From Saccharum officinarum (Eukaryota > Streptophyta > Magnoliopsida > Poales > Poaceae), in assembly GCA_020631735.1 (NCBI GenBank), contig CM036221.1, forward strand, positions 9,653,381 to 9,717,380: 64,000 bases of DNA, in the 5' to 3' direction. Shown in pieces: positions 20,584 through 32,880 of the stretch. The translations under genes were made by a program, and so were the position numbers. How positions within the stretch are numbered: the stretch's first letter is position 1; every line of letters begins with the position of its first letter. The notes under the pieces were generated by a model. That model searched no databases and was not told the origin of the DNA. It saw only the letters and a program-made list of their open reading frames with translations.

Positions 20584-23500
20584 ACTGGTAGCCCCCCGAG
20601 CGTTGCCGCGGGTGTCTATTCTAGTGCTAGCAAACCCTTTGGTATGGAAGATCATGATTAGTCAAATCCATTCTTTTAGACCTGTGGTTTTTCTGTTGAA
20701 CTGTACAATATAATATAATTACAAAGGCAAAAAGAGGGCTAAAAGATTGTGATGCAAAAGAAAGTCGGGACCATGGGAACCTCCGTTGTTCAGTTGGTAG
20801 GTTGTTGTCCACCGTGGAATCTGGAAAAAAAATTGATTTGCAGTCAATGTGGTTAATCTTTTTAGGAAAACCTTGCACTAAGTTGTCTGATGGCGCACTG
20901 GTAAAATAAAGGCATGGTATATATAAATATAATTGCAGGAAACTTGGTTTATGAAATGTGGTCTGCCAGCAGTGCAAGTTCCAAACTCTCATGCCAGGTA
21001 TCTAACATGATATGTGACGGATAGGTAGAATTGATAATTTTTGTAAAGAGGCTAAGAATCTGCTATACATTCTACTGAAAGGAATGCCCAACATAAGCAG
21101 TTGAGTGGCAGAGAGTTATAGCAAATTAAAAGTCTCACATACATAGAAATTAAAGAGTGAAGTGGCAAACAAAACCTTAGAATGAGCATTCATGGTTGTC
21201 CTAAATTTACCTTCTTGTCTCTGAAGAACAGATGACCTGTGCAGAAAAAAAAAAGATAAATGCGTATTAAAAAATAGAGGAACAAAAGGAGGAAGGCACA
21301 GGAGTAGGGAACTAAATTGGATAGGGCACAATTGCACATGATATAGCGGTAGCAAGGCAACTGGAATAAGGAAAAAGTGACACAACCAATAAAGAGAACC
21401 CATAATTATCCTAAATTCACCTTCTTGTCTTTGAAGAGGAACATACGACCATCGCTTTCTGCATCCCTCACCACTATCCAAACAATTAGAACCTTAGGCA
21501 TGCTCTGTAAAGAAAATCACAACAATTTGAGGAACAAAAAATAGATGAACTACCATTACAAAAAAAATAGATGAACAAAAAAGGAAAAATTTTTGGATAG
21601 GCCACAACTGCACGTGATGCAACAGCAGCAAGCGATCGAAATAAGAAAAAAAAAGGTGAGACAATCATAATTAAAGAGAATTACCAGAATGGGTAGGGCT
21701 TGCTTCATTATTAGGAAGTGGTTGGTGGTCTATAACTGATACAGTACAATCATAAGGAAGAAGATTAACAACAATCACAAATGTAAGGTCACGCCTAATT
21801 TTTCAACGCGGTGGAAGATGGAAGCCTGAAGGAAAGCTTTGATGCTGAGAGTCACCCATGTATATCTTTGATTGGCTGGGAGTTCACTGATAGAAGCATC
21901 CTGCGACCTGCGTAGTTAAGAATTTCGGCATGTGGTGCATATACAAAGGTGTTTCCTCTGTAATAACATACCTTACTCTGGAGAAGGTCCTTTTTTCAGT
22001 AGAAAGCAAAGGACATGATAATACTCATCTGAAATGATTCGTGCCAAGGGCATGAAAAGCTGATGCTACGATAACGAACTTGACAAATATGATATGCAGA
22101 TGATTTCCTCCTGCAATGAAAATTGGTGGCAAAGAAAATATTAGTATATATTTATGTTGGCTGACATCAGACAGGTACTACTGGACATAAAGTTCATGAT
22201 ATTTAACAGGGTTTTAGGTCAGCAGAAAGTATTATTACACATATGCACAAAATTAATGCATAACCACACAATGGATTAGTGGCAAAGAAAATGTTAGTGT
22301 TAGTATATATTTGTGCTGACTGTTATTAGACGGAGGTACTACTGGACAAACCTGTAGCAAAGTACTTTTTGATTACATGTGCACTATGCTAGCTTTACTG
22401 TGCTTACACTGGCATCATATTGCCATCATACTGTAGTGGTAATTGACATCGGATCTTGATGTCGTTTGAAGGAAGCAATGCAAACAAACTGGAAAGATAG
22501 GAAACCAACAGTACAGATGCTGAGAACTTACGGCGGTGTCAACTATGTAAGAGGGGTGTTGGATTTTCTGGCTTTTCTGCATAGGGAAAGATAAGTGCAT
22601 GAAAACGATAATAATATTTAGAGGTAGCTAGCAGAAAGGGGAACTTATGCCTTTTAGTTGGGACATGAATGTGTACCTCCTCTTCCAAATGCTACAGCTG
22701 CCTTTCGTTTCTTTCGTGCATCAGTAGCAGCTCGTGTTGGGTGCATATCTACTGCATAGAAAGGTAACCGTTAAAAACCTTGTTAATATATGAGTACACT
22801 CGGTTGCAAGAGTTCTTTGAATTGGTGAAACCACATGTAAGTGGATCTTAAATCATATCATATTTGTAAGTAATGATGAAAATTTGATATATCAGCAGCA
22901 GTTGATGAAACCATATGTAAGTGCATGAACATGATAATAATCTGTAAAGGTACTAAGAAGAAAGGGGAATGGCAAAACATGTGCACTAATTAGCTATGCC
23001 TTTTACATACAACATGGATGCCTACCTCATGTTGTGAAAGGCACAGGTGTCTTTCGTTTCTTTTACGTACAGATCATCCGCGATACATCTGTGGCTATTA
23101 TGATTTTCAGTAACTCAGTGTGGGCATGCTGTAAAATAAGTTCATCATTGGATGGTAAAAGTGATAAGTGGAAACCATTGTTGAATTATGAATTTCTCTG
23201 CAGTCAGTAAGGTTTCATTGGTTCATCCTAGGATTATCAGGAACCGTATGACACCAAAGAGGCATATCGTCGAACACGTAGGAGACAGTAGTAGAACAGA
23301 CTTGGAACTTGAAATATACCTTGACCTTGGTCCACGGTGTTTGCCTCCATTGTTGGGCCCTCGAGCAGGACTGTGCTGTGATAGATGGAGAAGATGGCGC
23401 ACCCAAGACCTTGGGCGTGCCTGTGGTGACGGCGAGGGAAGGGAGGAAGCGCCGTGGCCGCTGCGGCGCGGACGAAGAGGGAGGAGGCGCGACGCGGCCA

Positions 23501-23900
23501 ACACCTCGGGCGTGGCCGCGGCGCCGGCGAGGGAAGGTTGGAGGCAGCGTGGCCAGGCACCCTCGGACGTGGCCGTGGCGCCGTCGAGGAAGGGTGGAGG
23601 CGGTGTGGCCGGCCGCCGTGGCCGCTGTGACGGCGCCAACCAAGAGCGGCGGCGTGACCTCTGGCGTGGCTGGGTGGCAGGCGAGGGAAGGGAGGAGGCG
23701 CGGCACGGCGGTGCAGAGGTCGGAAGACGGGAGGGAAGGGAGGTGGCGCGATGCAGCGGCGGGAGTCCGAAGGAACGGGTACGGAAGTTTCTGGAGGAGC
23801 CTCTTACATGCGGACCGCAGAGGAGGGCCGTACGCAGATGAACAGGGTAACAGTATAACAGTAGGGTTGAGTCCGGACCTCTACAGCTGTATTAATCTTT
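20584..23900 (-). mobile_element. Helitron-like repeat, copy A
   Basis: Non-coding and AT-rich, with a GC-rich stretch at 23330-23840. It is homologous along much of its length to 25030-27548 (for example 20625-20760 with 25030-25165, 21680-21920 with 25445-25685, 23255-23350 with 26965-27060). Its left end, on the minus strand, carries GCGGCAACGC followed by a G run and CTACCAGT, resembling the hairpin plus CTAGT 3' end of a Helitron in degraded form. No Rep/helicase is encoded. The long antisense frames in the GC-rich part have only Arg/Pro/Ala-rich products and are probably compositional. Confidence 0.4.
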
Positions 23901-23901
23901 A

Positions 23902-26900
23902 CTAGTTAGCCCCCGCGCGTTGCCGCGAGCGCTAGGAGGAATTGCAATTGGAGTTGATATTATGTTATTTGTATATATTGCTGTATTTATCATATTTGTT
24001 GATCAACATATTGATATATTAATAGTAACCTAAAAGTCTCTACATGTTCTCAACGTATAGACAACTTTGGAACTTTAGTGTGTTCTAAGAGTGACAATGT
24101 GTTGCAATCTGACGTGCTGATTGTTTTTCAGGCTTCAGGCATGTTTGATAACAGAGGCCACAAACACTTTCATTTTATACAGGAACACAGTCTCGAAGCA
24201 TAAACTCGGAAAGATCTCTCTATGATGACATATTCATAAAATCCAAAAAATTATAGTGAATATAAGGGAAATTTTGAGATCTTGGTGCTAATTGTCCCAT
24301 CGTATTTGTCTACAAACAAATTAGGACAACTAATTGGAAAGTGTCTCGACCATAGATGATACAAACAAAGGGAATGGTAAACAACTAAAATATGGCATGG
24401 GCATAAAACTAAAACAAATTGTAAAAAAAATCACCTAGAAATCTGCAAAGAACAAATAAGGCAAACAAATTAAACGATTGTTGTAAAGAGAACATGAAGC
24501 CCAAAAAATACACATCAATAAATTTTCGAGCATTCACTAATTGATCTCTAGAAATTTCAGGTCACATGATGGACCTGCCAAAGGGATCCTTGTACTCATG
24601 GGTTTTGAGCAACCGACCAATATGGAAAACAGGGAGCAAATCAAAATTAGTTATCAAAATTACCTATATCAACCTGTGGAGACTGAAAGTGGGCCACAAA
24701 AAAAGAAACTGGTTACCAGCACCATTTGCTAAACTGATGAAACGAAAATCAAGAGTAAGAATGATTGAAATGGAGGCCACGAACATAAGAAGGTATGCAT
24801 CAGTGGACAGCCAGGAACATAATAAGGCACCCAGTATCCTAAAGTTAAGACGATGACGCCTTATCAAATCGAATAAGCATATGAAAGAAGGTCCAGCAAA
24901 TACCAGCAGCAAGTCAGCAACTGAATACCAAACAGAGTGTTGAGAAATGTGAGAACAGAAGCAAATGGGTTGGAGGCACCTGCTCTAATCCGCATATTGC
25001 TATAATCCTAAAGGGAGAACCACAGGAGGTTTAGTGCTAGCAAACCTTTTGGTATGAAGCTCATGTTTACTCAAACCTATCCTATTAGACCTGTAGTGTT
25101 TATGTTAAACTGTACAATATAATTAGAATGTTAAAAGGAGGGCTAAAAGATTGCGATGCAAGAACACAACCTTAGAATAAGCATTGATAGTTGTCCTAAA
25201 TTCACCTTCTTGTCTTTGAAAAACAACAGATGATCTGCGCTTTCTGTACCCCTCGGCAGCACTCAAACAATTAGAACTTGAGGCATGGTCTGCAAGGAAC
25301 TTATAATAGGTCGAGAAAAAAATAGATCAACTCCTTTTCCAAAAAATATAGGAACAAAAGGAGAAATACACATGGTATAGCAGCAGCAAGTCAATTGGAA
25401 TGAGGGAAAAAAGTGAGACAACCATAAATAAAGAGAATGATCAGAATGGGCAGTGCTTGCTTCAGTAGGAAGTGGTTGCTGGTCTATAACTGATTCAGTA
25501 GTATCATTAGGAAGAACTGAGCAGGTAATGATGTGGACTCGTAGTCAGGCACGAACAAAAGGGGCCACCTAATTTTTCTGTGCGATGGAAGATGGAAGCC
25601 TGAAGGAAAGTTCTGCTACTGAGAGTGACTCATGTGTATCTCTGATTGGGGGAGGTTCATTGATAGAAGCACCCTGCATAGTTAAGAAGAGTGCTATTTC
25701 AGCATGTGATGCATGAACAGATTAAGTAGAACAATAGGAAACTGAATGGTAACAGTTGATCTATGGTAATAACTAATAAGCTAATGGGAAGTTTGTAAAA
25801 GGAAAATGCAACATAAACACATATAACTGCTGCAACGACCCTCTGATCTGGTACAGCTCTATTGGCTAGGAATGTGGAGCTGCCATCATTGCCAAAAACA
25901 AGGGCACCAGACAATGTGGACCCAATGTCAGACATTTGACAAAAGTGTGCGGCTAATTTTCACCTAATCACTGCCAGAAACAGTAGCACCAACCAATGTG
26001 AATGCATGTCCGTTAAGAGTTAGACATCTATCTAATAGAACGCATGTTGAAAAAAGGCACATCAACTGGTTTATATTTTTACCAAGGCTATGAGGATGTT
26101 ATGGTTCGGAGTAGGAAATATTGATATCGGTTCAAAAAGAACAGATCAATTGGACATCCAAATAAAGCTGTACATCTTTAGCAAACAACCCAAGAGGTGA
26201 ACCGCGAAAGAAAAGGCACCCCTGTCTGAAACATATTACCAGAAGGGAAAAACTATTGGTAACTAAATGAAATCAGTCGTTTCGATAAGACGACACATAA
26301 TTTGGCAGGCGAACTGTGATGAACCTAGAATTTTCATATATTTGACCTTCGAAGCGAACCATTAAACTGCACATATGGCATACCATTGTAGCCTATGAAG
26401 CACAGGTACCTATAGCACTAATACATCATGTAACCATACGATGAAGGAAGTCGAAAAAGGATAGTGGAATTACAATTTGTAGGAAGAAATCATAGAAGTG
26501 TTTTTACCTAACCATGTAGTGGAAATGGGTGTGGTGTACCTGCTACCTTGTGGTGTTCAGGCATGATGCTTTTATCATCCAGACTTCACATCTTCCCTTT
26601 GTAAAATGTGTTCGAATCACCCACGAAATACACACTGCATTTCAGGTAGCTCATAGAAAAGGCAGGAAGTGCAAGTGAGTATCAATTGGCATGCATGTTT
26701 TATGTCTGGTTCGTGTAAAGGTAGAACAGCCCAAGATAATGAGACCATAGAAAGTAAAAGGAAGCATAAATGAAGCACGGAAGCAGCATGTAGTCAACCA
26801 AAGGCAATTTCTTGAACAGACCATATGGCACTGCTAACATGAAAAAAAAACAGAGATAGAACAGAGCAAGATAATCAGACCATAGAAGAGGAAAGAAGGC

Positions 26901-27548
26901 ATGATTGAAGCACAGAACAGAAGCAGCATTAGAAAACCTAGCAGGCTGTAGCGAAGTACCACACCAAAGAGGCATATCGTTGAACACCTAGGATGCAATA
27001 GCAGAATAGACGTGGATTCTGAAATATACCTTGATTCACGGTGTTTGCCTACAGTGTTGGGCACCTGGACGGGGACTGTGCTGCGGTAGACAGAGAAGAT
27101 GGCGAGAGAAGAGAGGAGGCGTGCCGCCGTCGCTGGTGCGGCACGGACCAAGAGCTCGGGCGAGCCTGTGGCGCCGGCGAGGGAATGGAGGAGGCGCGCC
27201 GCGGCCGCGGAGATCTCGGTAGACGGTGAGGGAAGGGAGGAGGGACGCTGTTGCGGCGGCGTCCGAGTCCGACACGTCGGCTGGGCCAAGAGGCGCGCTG
27301 CTGCGGCGGCGTCCAACGACAGCTCGGGCGAGGCTGTGGCGCCGGCGAGGGAAGGGAGGAGGCGGGTTGCGGCGGCGGAGCCCTCGGTACGCAAGGGTAG
27401 GGGACGGAGGCCGATTTTTTTGTGGGTAGGCAACCAAGACTCTCGAAGCAACAATATTCAATGCGTGATAGATAATAATCTATAAGCTACAGGATAACAG
27501 TGTAACAGTATCAAAGTGCCGTACATCTACACATGTATAGAAATAGAA
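23902..27548 (-). mobile_element. Helitron-like repeat, copy B
   Basis: On the minus strand the left end reads CGCGGCAACGCG (stem-loop with GCAA loop), a G run and CTAACTAG followed by T: a good match to Helitron 3' termini (hairpin, CTRR, insertion before T). The right end reads TCTATTTCTATACA on the minus strand, compatible with a Helitron TC 5' end. It contains about 1.1 kb not present in copy A (23930-25030), then sequence homologous to copy A. Non-autonomous. The family assignment is inference from the termini only. Confidence 0.4.
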
Positions 27549-27652
27549 AGATAATAATACAATGCATCGGTAATAGTCTTACAGGCAGCAGAATGGACCA
27601 ATGGTTGCATTTGCCGCATTCACGTGTAATATGTGTTTTGAAGACCTGCTCC

Positions 27653-30600
27653 TCATCCCTCCAAATCATATATAGTCACCCTAGGAATGTGACTGACAAG
27701 GTGCCAGTCGGGCCCTGCCCCTGGCTTGTAACGCTCCGCCAAACCAGGGCAACCAATAATGCGCAATTCCTCGAGAGCAGTTAGGCGTCGTATGGATTGG
27801 GGCAAGTATTGAAGAGCAGGGCAATTCTGGATATAAAGCTTACGAAGCGCAGAGAGTTGTCCAATCCACTCTGGCAGCACCTTCAGTGCACGACCTGAAT
27901 ACATGTTGAGAATTTCAAGCGAGGTGAGGTGCTGAATCGCCTCTGGGAACTGCTTCAAATCGCCCGTACTCAGTTCAAGGCGTCGCAGAGAATGCAGTTC
28001 TCCGAGCCAGTCAGGCAACGTGCCAACGGCGGGGCATTCGTCGATGCAGAGACGCTCGAGAGAGGTGAGGTTCCGCATGCTTTCTGGTAACTGTGTCAGG
28101 TCATTGCAACTGTAAATATACAACTCCTTCAGCTTAGTGAGGTGCTGCAGCAGTTCCCAGCCAGATGATGATCCTGTAACTTCGCTTAGCACTAGACTCT
28201 TGAGGCGAGGGACCAACGCATGCATGCTGGGCAGCTGATGGGAGAACCTTCCTGTGGATAGCAGCTGCCCATTGCTTCTGCTTAAAGACATATGCTCCAA
28301 CGATGGTGGAAAGTAGGGGCTCCCATTTAATTTCGGGCAGCCAGATATTTGTAGACTGGACAGGACAGGGAAAAGATATTGTGCTGCCAATTCTTTCTCC
28401 CCAGTTTCAAAACCACTTGATGTAGTCCACAGCTCCTCTAAATTAGGCATTTCCTTCAGCTCAAGGGTCTTCAGTGAAGGCAACTCAACAAATCCTCTCA
28501 TATGCCTCAAGTTTGGAAGTCTTGCTAGCGCTAACCAAGTTAAACAAAGGAAATGGGATGCAATAGTTTGCTTCAGCATTATGCCACCTTCACAATATGA
28601 AGAATCATTTTGCTTCATCATCCATCCTGGCAAGCAGGGGCCTCTGTAACCATAGATCTGCAAGCCCTCAATTTGTGATGGTGGTTCAAGAGCGTTCAGC
28701 ACACCCCAATCATGTTCCATATCTAATACCAACTCTTCCTCGGTATCACTTAAAGACCAGTTCAGCTCCAAGCTTTGTATGTTACTCTTCCGCTTCAAGC
28801 AAGCCTTCTCTGCATCACTTGGATTCTTCAAATACTTAAGGTTGGTAATTTTCAAGCGACCACCTATCATATCAAGGTTTTCTAGCTCTGAGATCCTCGC
28901 ATCATCTGCACCACACCCAACAACAAACAATCCCAGCTTTCTTAAACGGGTCAGCTGTCCCAACCCTGATGGTAAGCAGCACAGTTTACTACAACGCCCT
29001 ATGTTCAAAACTGCAAGCCTTTTCAAGTTTGCTATGCCCTTAGGCAACTCCCGTAGCTCCGTGCATTCCTCAAGGTCAATACATTCTAGAGTATCAATCG
29101 ATGTAACCCATTGAGGTAGCATGGTAACTTTGGTTTCAGAAAGGTTCAGAGTACACAATGTAGGACAGGATAATGTGCTTGGCAGGTCTTGCAAACCTGT
29201 ACAACCATTAAAGTTGATAGTTCGCAAGTTTTTGAACTCCCCAATGATGTCTGACGGTAGTTGTTGCAGAGATGAACAATGCTCTATATCAAGTACACAT
29301 AGGGTTCCAATTCTACCTAAAGAGCTTGGTATCTCTCGGAGATTTCTGCAGTAATATAGTTGCAAGGACTGAAGAACATACAAGTCACCAATGGACTGAG
29401 GCAAACTCTCAAGATCAATAATCCAACACAACTCTAGAATCCTTAGCTTCCGAAGCTTTCCAACAGACTCAGGTAATGTCACAAAACCTTTGCAGTTAAC
29501 AAAATGGAGTGACTGCAAGTTCCAACACCTCGAGATAGCTTCTGGAACTGTTGTACAACTAATATTGTGGATTTCAAGATACCCAAGATACTCAAACTTT
29601 AATATGAATAGTGAAAACGGAGTATCAATTGCATAGTCCAAAACAACACTGCGCATACAACAACTATTCTTCACTGTGGTATCAAAAGATGGCTTACTGT
29701 CAGAGATATATAGAGCACGGACCTTGTCAAATAAGCCCTTGTCAACATTCTCGGTGAATGAAGTCAAAGATAAATATCTATACCTATGAGTAAATTTTTC
29801 TGTTGTATGAATTGGTACACAAGTCACCAGTTCATCCTTTAGTATCTGTCGAGTGAGATCATGGATCAAATCGTGCATGTTGTATATATCAGTATTCCAG
29901 CTCCCATAAGCTTCCTGAAGAAACCTGACGTTTACAAGAGAATGTAAGTAGTCTCTTCCGATATCTTCGGGTTGCTCTCCATTCATTGCATTGATGAATC
30001 CATGAGCTATCCATTGGGCAATCAAACGATCTTTCTGGATTCCATAACCCTTCGGGAATATGGAGCAAAACGTAAAGCATTGCTTCAGTTCATCTGCCAA
30101 GTGAATATAGCTCAACTTCAAGGATGCAAACACTCTGTCTTTTATACTCTGATGAACCTTCCATAAATTATTCTCTCTTATGGCCCTCCACGTACTTATT
30201 TGCTTCTTGTCACAAAGGACTGCTCCAAGAGTTTGAATTGCTAACGGCACCCCACCACATCCCTTGATAATCTCTTTTCCGACTTGTACCTCATCGGAGC
30301 TCAAATCTTGCTCTGCCAACCCAGAACCCTTCAGGAATAAGTTCCAACTCTCAGACTCTGATAAGAATGCCAACTCAAATGTATATCTTGATTCCACAGC
30401 TTGTGCAACCTTTCGATCACGAGTGGTTAACATAATCCTTGTTTCAGGTGTGCCACATTTCAGCTGCACCATGAACTGTTCCCAGTCATGTTTGTCCTCA
30501 TGCCAAGCATCATCAAGGATAAGAAGAAACTTCTTATTGCTCAACTTCTCGGAGATTTTTTGGACCATGTGCTGTGGGGGATGACGATCTGAATTATCTC

Positions 30601-31351
30601 CAACAATTGTTTCAAATAGCTTGCCGATGAGCTTCTGAACATCAAACTCTTGAGACACATGGACCCAGAATATTTCACCTCCAAAGTGCTCCTTTATCTT
30701 TACGTCATGACAAATGTGTTTGGCCAAAGTAGTTTTGCCTGACCCCCCTAATCCGATGATAGAAACTATCATGTTGTTCTCTCCAGCATTACATTCTACA
30801 AGCTTAGATATGATTTCATCCTTTTCTTGATCCCTAAGGGGTATTTTGGACTCTGGAACCTTGCTCAACCAGGTCATCTCTCCAACTGTCTTGTACCTAG
30901 TACCAACATGTTGATCCCTTGGAACTAAAGTATTGAAATCACTTCTTTGCTTGACGATTACAGCAAATTTCACCTTGATTGCCTTGATCTTATGAGCCAT
31001 CTTGTATCGGAATGCAAATGTCTTTGGTTTTGCACAGAAGCAGACAACCATACCACTCTTGTCATCATCTCTTTCCATCTTCTGTTTCTCAGCTTCTAGC
31101 TGGACTTCTTGTAGTATGTCGTCAATGTCATAAGCCACATCTTTCAATTTTACCACCCAGTGAGACTCTGGCTCACTCTGTATTGCTCTGTCATGTGCTG
31201 CCGACAGCCAGCCTGTAATGTCTGCGTGTATATCCTGGAGCTCGGAGAGATCTCTTTTTACACCGGTTATGGCAGCAAACTCAGTGGCTAACAGTGAAAC
31301 TAGCTTGTCACCTGCAACCTTCAACACTCCAGATGCTAAAGCAGCCTCCAT
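27653..31351 (-). CDS. CC-NBS-LRR disease resistance protein (NLR)
   Basis: An intact single-exon immune-receptor gene of 1232 codons. From the chosen start: N-terminal coiled coil with the LKDVAYDIDD motif (the EDVID equivalent, about residues 69-78); NB-ARC with P-loop GLGGSGKTTLA (200-210), kinase-2 FLLILDDAW (275-283, final Trp typical of CC rather than TIR types), RNBS-B (305-311), GGVPLAI (366-372), RNBS-D CFTFCSIFPKGY (425-436) and MHD (492-494); then about 700 residues of leucine-rich repeats in two blocks. NLRs bind and hydrolyse ATP/ADP and trigger cell-death immunity on effector recognition; the ligand here is unknown. The ATG at 31351 (MEAALAS) fits the family. In-frame ATGs at 31360 and 31411 exist, but the upstream part overlaps an AG acceptor-like sequence, hinting at a 5' leader intron. 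All catalytic motifs are intact. Confidence 0.95.
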   Translation of the reverse strand: MEAALASGVLKVAGDKLVSLLATEFAAITGVKRDLSELQDIHADITGWLSAAHDRAIQSEPESHWVVKLKDVAYDIDDILQEVQLEAEKQKMERDDDKSGMVVCFCAKPKTFAFRYKMAHKIKAIKVKFAVIVKQRSDFNTLVPRDQHVGTRYKTVGEMTWLSKVPESKIPLRDQEKDEIISKLVECNAGENNMIVSIIGLGGSGKTTLAKHICHDVKIKEHFGGEIFWVHVSQEFDVQKLIGKLFETIVGDNSDRHPPQHMVQKISEKLSNKKFLLILDDAWHEDKHDWEQFMVQLKCGTPETRIMLTTRDRKVAQAVESRYTFELAFLSESESWNLFLKGSGLAEQDLSSDEVQVGKEIIKGCGGVPLAIQTLGAVLCDKKQISTWRAIRENNLWKVHQSIKDRVFASLKLSYIHLADELKQCFTFCSIFPKGYGIQKDRLIAQWIAHGFINAMNGEQPEDIGRDYLHSLVNVRFLQEAYGSWNTDIYNMHDLIHDLTRQILKDELVTCVPIHTTEKFTHRYRYLSLTSFTENVDKGLFDKVRALYISDSKPSFDTTVKNSCCMRSVVLDYAIDTPFSLFILKFEYLGYLEIHNISCTTVPEAISRCWNLQSLHFVNCKGFVTLPESVGKLRKLRILELCWIIDLESLPQSIGDLYVLQSLQLYYCRNLREIPSSLGRIGTLCVLDIEHCSSLQQLPSDIIGEFKNLRTINFNGCTGLQDLPSTLSCPTLCTLNLSETKVTMLPQWVTSIDTLECIDLEECTELRELPKGIANLKRLAVLNIGRCSKLCCLPSGLGQLTRLRKLGLFVVGCGADDARISELENLDMIGGRLKITNLKYLKNPSDAEKACLKRKSNIQSLELNWSLSDTEEELVLDMEHDWGVLNALEPPSQIEGLQIYGYRGPCLPGWMMKQNDSSYCEGGIMLKQTIASHFLCLTWLALARLPNLRHMRGFVELPSLKTLELKEMPNLEELWTTSSGFETGEKELAAQYLFPVLSSLQISGCPKLNGSPYFPPSLEHMSLSRSNGQLLSTGRFSHQLPSMHALVPRLKSLVLSEVTGSSSGWELLQHLTKLKELYIYSCNDLTQLPESMRNLTSLERLCIDECPAVGTLPDWLGELHSLRRLELSTGDLKQFPEAIQHLTSLEILNMYSGRALKVLPEWIGQLSALRKLYIQNCPALQYLPQSIRRLTALEELRIIGCPGLAERYKPGAGPDWHLVSHIPRVTIYDLEG

Positions 31352-31657
31352 CCCACTCATTATGTCAAAGAAACTCTTGCCTAAACCCCTGCGGATGAAA
31401 TTGAAAAGCAAGCGGTTACATTGAGTTTCACAAATCCAAAACTAGTTAGGTGGCAGCAGTAATGTTTTTTTAGGAAAATATTTTCTAGGAAATGTGGCGG
31501 CAGAAATGTTCCAATAATAATTCTCAACTCTGGAATAAATTAACGGCCGACAAAATATCTGACAGTTACCAGCCGCCGCTGCTGCCGCCGCCCGGCCCAG
31601 CCGCCGCGGCCATGTCCTCCCTCTAGCGCCAGGCCGGCTGCAGCACCCTGCTGCCAC

Positions 31658-32880
31658 CGGCCGATTTTTATATTTAAATCCCTTTTTAATAAATATTTCA
31701 ATATTAACTGCCCCAGAAAATAATTTGCATCCGGTAGCCCTTTTGGTCGCGTCATTCCCAATGGCGCGACCAAATAACATAGTCGCGCCACATGCGTTGG
31801 CGTGACAAGATACGGCACATTCGACGGCGTTTCTGACATGGAAAAGCTTGTCGCGCCACCCCTGTTGGCGTGACAGTACACCCCTGTTGGCGTGACAGTA
31901 CAGTATTGTCGCGCCACCGGGAATAACACAAGACTAAATTTTTGAAAAATCATAACTCTTCAATACGACGTCGGATGAAGATGATTTTTATATGACAATT
32001 ATAGCTCTCGACGAGATCTACAACTTTGTAGTTTTGAGTTTTTTTGTTTGATGACGTTAAGATGCTCAAAAAATTATATAAACTTTCAGCACCAAAATAA
32101 TCACGTATTAGTGATGGTTGCATTATGAAAATCATATTTTTTTTGTATGGATTCAAACAAAGATATAATTTATATAAAAATTGTAGCTCTCAATGAGGTA
32201 TACAATGTTGTAGTTTTGAGGTTTTACATTTAAGGTCGTTAAGACGCTCGAGAAAATAATATAAAGCCTCAGAAGTATATTCGTGCTGAAAATTTATATT
32301 ATTTTCTAAAATATCTTAACAACATCAAATATAAAAACTCAAGACTACAAAGTTGTAGATCTCATTGAGATCTACAACTTTAATATAAATTATATCTTTG
32401 TTTGAATCCATTTAAAAAAAATGATTTTTCTAATGCAACAATCACTAATACGTGATCATTTTGGTGCTGAAAGTTTATATAATTTTTTTGAGTATCTTAA
32501 CGTCGTCAAACAAAAGAACTAAAAACTACAAAGTTGTAGATCTCGTCGAGAGCTACAATTTTCATATAAAAATCATCTTCATCCGACATCATATTGAAGA
32601 GTTATGATTTTTTAAAAATTAAGTCTTATCACGTCATTCCCGGTGGCGCGACAAGACTGTACTGTCACGCCAAAGAGGGTGGCGCGACAAGTTTTTTCAT
32701 GCCGAAAACGCCGTTGAATGTGCCGTATCTTGTCACGCCAACGCATGTGGCGCGACTATGTTATTTGGTCGCGCCATTGGGAATGACGCGACCAAAAGGG
32801 CTACCGGATGCAATTTATTTTCTGGAGCGGTTAATATTAAAATATTTATTAAAAAAGAAATTAAATATAAAAATCGGCCG
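31658..32880. repeat. 1.2-kb fold-back (long inverted repeat) element
   Basis: Sequence from CGGCCGATTTTTAT at 31658 inward is mirrored, with mismatches and small indels, by sequence running inward from ATAAAAATCGGCCG ending at 32880; the symmetry centre is near 32270. Recognisable mirrored blocks include TGGTCGCGCCATTGGGAATG, the GTGGCGCGAC pieces and the CAACTTTGTAG/CTACAAAGTTG pieces. The left arm has an extra tandem copy of a 22-bp unit at about 31857-31901. No coding capacity. It resembles long-TIR non-autonomous transposons (Mutator or fold-back type). It lies about 310 bp upstream of the NLR start codon. Confidence 0.85.

Noticed and set aside
23188..23905. Coding gene of about 200 residues on either strand
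   Set aside because: All frames yield Arg/Gly/Pro/Ala-rich products of a GC-rich repeat; the homologous copy at 27031-27485 does not conserve the frames.
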